A program made the translations under genes and the position numbers. This document shows, piece by piece, positions 58,798-64,000 of a stretch of DNA of 64,000 nucleotides; position 1 is the first letter of the stretch; each line of letters opens with the position of its first letter. The stretch spans positions 5,362,082 to 5,426,081 of the forward strand of contig JAQFVV010000072.1 in NCBI GenBank assembly GCA_028023455.1, given 5' to 3'. The notes under the pieces were generated by a model, which was not told where the DNA came from, ran no database searches, and saw only the letters and a program-made list of their open reading frames with translations. The DNA is from Epiperipatus broadwayi. Lineage: Eukaryota; Onychophora; Udeonychophora; Euonychophora; Peripatidae.

Positions 58798-59464
58798 ATA
58801 ACAATTATGTGCTGGTATGAGATAGTGATCATGTGATGTTTAGTGTTTCTTTAGAACTATAAAATACAATAACTATATTACATTAGTTATTTTTTTGCAA
58901 ACATTTAATAATTTTATTTTAATGGATTTTATGCAACATATTTTACAATTTTTTATTTACACGTTTTCTTAATCTAATTATTATGAATGTGCATAAACAC
59001 AGACACACATATATAACTTTATTTGCTTTTTATGCATTGAGTTGCAATGCAAAACCCAGATTTTATTGATTAATGTTTTGTGTATGTTTTTTTTAAAATT
59101 AGAAGTTTTTAATTTTTTACAATCAAATTTTTCCGATATAAGCATTTAAAAATATATACAAAATTTATTAAATTATTTTAAAAAAAAATGTAATGCTATT
59201 TTTATTAATAATGTTAGTTCTTTCTTTATTTTATATCATTTATTCAGTTTTTCAAATGCAATTCTGAAATGAAATTTTCTTTATCTAAGATTTTCATAAC
59301 TATTATTTCAATTATTTGTACTTTTAAAAAATGAGAAATTAATATAAAAAAATAAAATTTTAATTTTCTGATTATTGAAAATTTAAATCAACTTTAATTT
59401 TACACACACTCACATATATGTATATTCACCACTTTTATGCCACCTACTGTAAATTTTAGTAACT

Positions 59465-60130
59465 AATAGATGTCAAATGATAGTGCTTAATAAATCCCTA
59501 TTCTATCCAATGTTCCCAGAATAGTTTCACGCTTATGATTTTAATCAATGAGAACCTTCGGATCTTAGAATAATGCACCTGGACCTTTAAGATGTAATGT
59601 CCCTGCCTTCTAAGAAACTATTATTTATCTTTCTGTTATATTATCAACCCAAATTGAAAAACATAAGTATTTTCAATTTTAACCAATTTGCTTGTATAGT
59701 TATATAGATTTGAAACCAATTCAGTTCCTGTATATCATGGCATCCTTGGTTGTTTAATAACAATAGGCTTAAAGAGCAATATGTAAGCTGAAGTCATATG
59801 ATAGAGTCATGGTATTTATTAGTTTATACCAAATCCTGTCTATAGAATAGACATACCTCTAGTTGCTAAAAAACTAAAGTCCCATAACATATAGAAACAA
59901 CTGGTTTCAAATCTATAAGACTATTATACAGACAAGTTGACTAGGGAACACATATGTTTGGGCTGATAGTTTGATAATATAACAGAGAAGTAAATAATGG
60001 TTGCTAAAAAGGATGGTGCAATAAATCTTAAAGATCTAGCTGCACTGCTCCAAGATCCAAAGCTCATCACTGATGAAAGCCATAAGGTTAATACTAGCCT
60101 GAGGATATAAATAGGATAACTCAGGATAGG
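59465..60130. mobile_element. R4 MITE, long copy
   Basis: The left part (AATAAATCCCTATTCTATCC, GGATCTTAGAATAATGCACC) is mirrored by the right part 60010-60130 (AGATCCAAAGCTCATCACTG, GAAAGCCATAAG). The inner blocks TAGATTTGAAACCAATTCAG (about 59708) and CTGGTTTCAAATCTATAAGA (about 59901) are also inverted. It has no coding capacity. Arms are diverged, so this is an older copy. Confidence 0.65.
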
Positions 60131-60899
60131 GATATTAATCGTGATCATTGGGCATGTCTAAAGTGACCAGTAGGTGATGTAGAAGTAATGAAAGAAGAAT
60201 GTTTGTTGCTAAAATTAAATCAAAACAATTTATTTTTATTAATTAATTTTTCTCTCTTACTTTCAAAAACAGGTCAGCTTATTTATTCTTTTTCCACTTA
60301 GCAATTCAGTATAAATGGTTTTTAAAAAATTTAGGGGAATCTTGTTTTTATAAATTTTTTTCCATATCCTGTTTCCTAATATAGAAAAAATAGAAGCCAG
60401 CTTACAATTAGACTGACTAATTTATATCTTTTTACTGAATTTGTTTTTCTTTAATTTTATTTACAAATTAAATTGTTTTATGGATATGTATATATACTGT
60501 ATATACATTTTGGAAACGTGTGTGTACAAGAGACTTTTAAAATGCATACTGTACATAATTTACTACTATCTATAAATTTTAGAATCCTGGGTAAGGCTTG
60601 AAATTAAATGTTTTGGATATAGAAAGGGGGGGAGGGCATAAAAATTTAAACATATTTTTTATTTAATTTTATATTGATTTTAGAATATATTTTTATTTTT
60701 AAGTGTAAGCATATATTGTAAATAATTATGTACATATATTAGAATATTTTACTCTTTATATATTATTTTTAAAATATTTATTATTTTATTACTTAAATTT
60801 TAATAGTTTTAGTCTGAATCACTGTTTATGTTTTACTTATTTATCTCATATTTCAAAAATATTATTGAGAATTTTAACTCAAAAGAATTTATGTGAAAA
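60131..60899. other. AT-rich spacer
   Basis: No recognisable ORF or repeat before the LINE C coding stretch. Confidence 0.4.
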
Positions 60900-62010
60900 T
60901 GGACTATTATATTGGAGAAGAAACAGTTTGGTTTTCGAAAAGGGAAAAGTACAAGAAATGCTATTGATGTAGTTAGAACAATTGCAGAGAGATATATTGG
61001 AAAAGATAAAGGAATTGCTATTGTTTTGTGGATGTGGGGGAAAATGATTGATAGAGTAATCTGGACTAAACTTATGATCATCTTGAAAATTAAAGAAATA
61101 TTTTGGAAAAAGAGAAGATTAATTTGGAATATGTATACTAAGCAAAGAATAAGAATCAGATTAGAGACTGAAGAACAGAGCATAGAGAAAGGCTTTAGAC
61201 AAGAATGCTGTATGTCACTTGTGCTTTTTAATCTTTATTTAGAAGATTTGTTAGATAAATATTTAGATTGTGGAAATGCTAATATTGGAGATAGAAAAAT
61301 AAAATATATAAGGTTTGCAGATGATATGGCTCTTGTAGCTGACAATGAAAAGAATCTCCAGAAATGTTGAACAAATTCAGTGAAAGATATATGGAATGAA
61401 GATTAATGTTATGAAGACCAATTATTTATGGAAAAGGGAGGAATACAAAAAAAACTACATATTGATATTCGTATAATATTTCGATAGTTAGTTCAGTGAG
61501 GATTGAAGAAGCAAAGATAAAGTTAAAAGAATAGCAAAGGAGACATTTGTTAAGAGAACATATTTTGTGTCCTTTAAGGAAGAGATTAAGCAAGTGCTTT
61601 TTGTATTATTATCCATTTGTGAAACATGGACAATGATTAAAAGAATTAGGAATAGACTGGAAGCATTTGAGATGTGATCGTGGAGATAGAGAAAATTGGT
61701 TGGATGAGTAAAATGACAAGTTAGGAAGTTTTAAAGTGACTGAAATAAGAAGATTGATTAAGGAAATTAGAGATAGAAAAAGAAACTGGATTGGATATAT
61801 ACTTAGAAAAAAGAATAGTTTAATGAGGGATGTTTTGGAGAGAATGATGAATGGAAATAAGAAGAAAGGACAAAAAAGATTGACCTTTCTGAATGATATA
61901 AGAGATGGGAAGAGATATGTGGAGTTGCAAAAAACAGAACAGAATAAAGAAATGGAGAAATTAGCTAGACCTGTCCATAGGAAGAACATGATTGATTGAT
62001 TGATTTTTTA
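60900..62010 (+). pseudogene. LINE C reverse transcriptase and 3' end
   Basis: Frame 60912-61370 holds QFGFRKGKSTRNAIDVVRTI, a decayed motif A region (IVLWMWGKMIDRVIW), a motif B relic (KGFRQECCMSLVLFNLYLED) and an intact-looking motif C (RFADDMALVADNEKN). A frame change follows. Frame 61736-61999 carries the C-terminal block RKRNWIGYILRKKNSLMRDV and NGNKKKGQKRLTFLNDI, usual in Jockey/RTE-group LINEs. An AATAAA lies shortly after the stop, near 62010. The 5' part is missing. In motif A the expected D-x-x-x-A-F-D is not recognisable, so it is inactive. Confidence 0.82.
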
Positions 62011-63056
62011 ATAAATAAAGTTTCACTTTTTTAAAAAAAGTGAATTATCACTTTTATGTCATTTTTATTAAATGTATACCTTGCATTCTTTTGTATGCAT
62101 ATTAATGAGATTTTTTTTGCCCTATTTTATATTGCTTTAATCTTATTTTTAAGGGAATTCTACTCCTATATAGCAAAGCTAATTGAGGGAGTAACTTAAT
62201 CAAGTTTAAAAATAAATAATGAAATCGAATAATTTTTATTTTCCATAGTAATTTTCTTTTTTATTTAAAAATGTATTGAAATGAATGCAGAAATATTTAT
62301 TTGTATTTTGTTGTATGTATGTGCTGCATATATTTATAAAGTACATTAAAAATTAATTCATGTACAGCTAAAAGAATTGTTAATTTTTCTTTTTGCCTCT
62401 TAAGATTCAATTGAGAACTCTTTTGACATTTTCGTGTCATTTTCAGAACTTTATTTGATAAAAATTAAATATTTTTTTTACATATTTATAGAGGTCTCTC
62501 TTGCTAAAATTAAGCACTCAAGGCGCATGTACTAAGGTTTTAGCCTTATATAAGTATTACGTGCTGACATCGCGCTTAATAAGAATTAATAATTACATAT
62601 TTATTATAAACTATCAAACTTTGAATTTTTGCTGAAATATTGTATATTTTTAATCATACACAAGACTTCATCCAATTCTTTTGCTCTGAAAAGAAAATAT
62701 TTATGTAGAAATAAATGAATTTTAAAAAGTCTTTGTTCAGTAAGTGTGAAGTTCAGTCATAATAATTTAATTAAAGTGCTAAAGTGAATTATTATCAAGT
62801 TTTAACTCTATTATTTTTGAAATATAAAGTTTTATTGTTTATTTGATCAGGTTTTTAAAAATTTCAATTTAATATTTAAAAAAAATTTAATCCGACTTCT
62901 AGAAGCATGCGTACTTAATTTTATCGGATCAGCTGACTCTAGGATATATTCTCATAATAGATTCATTTAAAGAATTATGTTTTTTAAAAAACTATCATTA
63001 TTATTAATAAAAATAAACTTTTTTTCTGTTTAAAAATATGGTCCAAATAATCTTTC
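62011..63056. other. AT-rich spacer
   Basis: A GC-richer patch at 62495-62590 (GGCGCATGTACTAAGG, GTGCTGACATCGCGC) could not be assigned. Otherwise nothing was recognised. Confidence 0.35.
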
Positions 63057-63268
63057 ATACATAAAAAAATTCAATAAAATTGTTCTCTCCACTTTTTTTA
63101 AAAAAAAACTTTATTTTCATGAATCCATATATATTCTAGTACTTTATACACATCCCTGACATTTCGACTACTTCCTTGTAGTCATTATCAAGGATCTATT
63201 TGAAAATTAGCTTTCTGTTAGTATTTCAACCAATAAAGGAACAATTTTATTGAATTTTTTATATATGA
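63057..63268 (-). mobile_element. Small inverted-repeat element with PLE-type hairpin
   Basis: The ends CATAAAAAAATTCAATAAAA (about 63059-63090) and ACAATTTTATTGAATTTTTT (about 63239-63267) are inverted copies of about 28 bp. The interior carries the GAAA hairpin at 63151-63195. It has no ORF. It might be a PLE terminal fragment or an independent non-autonomous element. Confidence 0.5.
63151..63195 (-). other. Hammerhead-like hairpin inside the 63-kb element
   Basis: On the minus strand: TTGATAA, stem II GACTAC/GTAGTC with loop AAGGAA, then GAAATG. The outer ATCCTTGA pairs over 8 bp with TCAGGGAT, with one G-U pair. UGANAA differs from the hammerhead CUGANGA core at two positions (C3, G8), the same two as in the PLE trailer hairpin. 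Confidence 0.4.
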
Positions 63269-63714
63269 AAATAGTAAAAGCCAATTTTCTATTAGATAGC
63301 CCAGGATCTTTCTCCATAAATTTAAGCATGAATTTTTATGAAATAAGCAATTTATTTTATAACAAATTGAAAGTTCTCTGTGAAAATAATTTACACTTAT
63401 CTTTCTTATATGTGTATAAAATAAAATTTATTTGTATAGAAAAAAAAGGACCCAAGAATACATTTTGTAAAAAATAGTATTCCATTGTCTAGAAGATTTG
63501 CATACATGAATAAATGAGGTATAATAAGTTTTTTTTTTAAAAAAAAGTTAAAACAAATGTATATATATAATTATGTGGACACGTATTTTTGTTTGTAGAA
63601 ATCATCACATTTATGCAAAATCTGAGCAACGTAAGTAATTTCTACTTGTTTCCATTCCCTTAGCTTTTTATTTTGATCTATAAAATATTTCTTTTAAATC
63701 TGCTTTAAATGTTT
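63269..63714. other. AT-rich spacer
   Basis: The 75-codon frame at 63250-63477 has no motif. Nothing else was seen. Confidence 0.4.
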
Positions 63715-64000
63715 TGGAGAAATGGGACCACTGTCTTGCAAACCCTTTACAATATTAATTATCTTAGTGGTTCCATGTAGTGTATTTGCACTTTTTCAAG
63801 CTTTTGGATGCTATAAAATCAAATGTCTTTTCATAATCAACAAATCCATTGCAGTTCAGATTGGAAACTTATATTATCCACTTTTTCTAGCTCTTGTCTT
63901 AATATGTAAGGGTATGCGATAAATACTTTTAAATTCAATTTACTCTTTTAATTGAATTAAGTCCAAAATTCTCTGTAGATGAGTTCTAATAATCCTAATA
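63715..64000 (-). pseudogene. RTE-type LINE relic d, cut by window end
   Basis: Minus-strand text shows RTHLQRILDLIQLKE at about 63985, parallel to HLQRILNSYASKEE in relic a. NCNGFVDYEKTFDFI follows at about 63860, parallel to the motif A block of relic a. Stops occur between them. The rest lies beyond the window, and the truncation on the low-coordinate side is not defined. Confidence 0.65.

Overview
This window is AT-rich repetitive DNA from an animal genome, most likely an invertebrate. It carries non-LTR retrotransposons of several kinds, a Penelope-like element with a GIY-YIG nuclease, a hAT transposase relic, tRNA-derived SINEs with clear target-site duplications and many fold-back (MITE-like) elements. 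I found no operons, no ribosome binding sites and no convincing host protein-coding exon. The species cannot be named from the sequence alone.

Layout. 1-3.46 kb: a broken Penelope-like element (PLE), the first 2.67 kb of which is a near-perfect palindrome. 3.6-4.4 kb: a minus-strand SINE whose body has grown into a two-unit minisatellite. 4.4-22.2 kb: AT-rich spacer with fold-back elements, a short tRNA-derived SINE family and a head-to-head pair of the long SINE. 22.2-24.3 kb: a minus-strand hAT transposase relic. 24.4-27.5 kb: AT-rich DNA with tandem repeats. 27.5-32.7 kb: LINE A on the minus strand (ORF1 with zinc knuckles, AP endonuclease, reverse transcriptase, C-terminal zinc finger). 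33-49.7 kb: decayed RTE-type LINEs at 35.2, 42.7 and 46.8 kb, dispersed repeats and one promoter-like patch near 48.0 kb. 49.7-55.1 kb: LINE B on the minus strand (PHD-like finger, SGNH esterase, endonuclease, reverse transcriptase) plus a second truncated 3' end. 55.1-64 kb: spacer with a 79-nt symmetric hairpin, a second LINE A tail, a MITE family, LINE C and a final RTE fragment cut by the window end.

How the parts relate. Every recognisable coding segment belongs to a mobile element and most are broken by frameshifts, stops or lost catalytic residues. The non-autonomous elements (SINEs, fold-backs) probably depended on enzymes of elements like these, though I cannot assign specific pairs. 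Two themes stand out. Several repeats exist as inverted dimers or palindromes. A small hairpin of the form UGANRA-stem-GAAA, resembling a hammerhead ribozyme core, recurs in the PLE trailer, in the long SINE body and in a small inverted-repeat element at 63 kb.

Working names used below: S1 = short tRNA-derived SINE; S2 = long tRNA-derived SINE with hairpin core; R3 = dispersed repeat with a B-box-like end; R4 = about 650-bp inverted-repeat MITE family; R5 = two-copy repeat with B-box-like motif; R6 = fold-back family at 15.4 and 46.6 kb.
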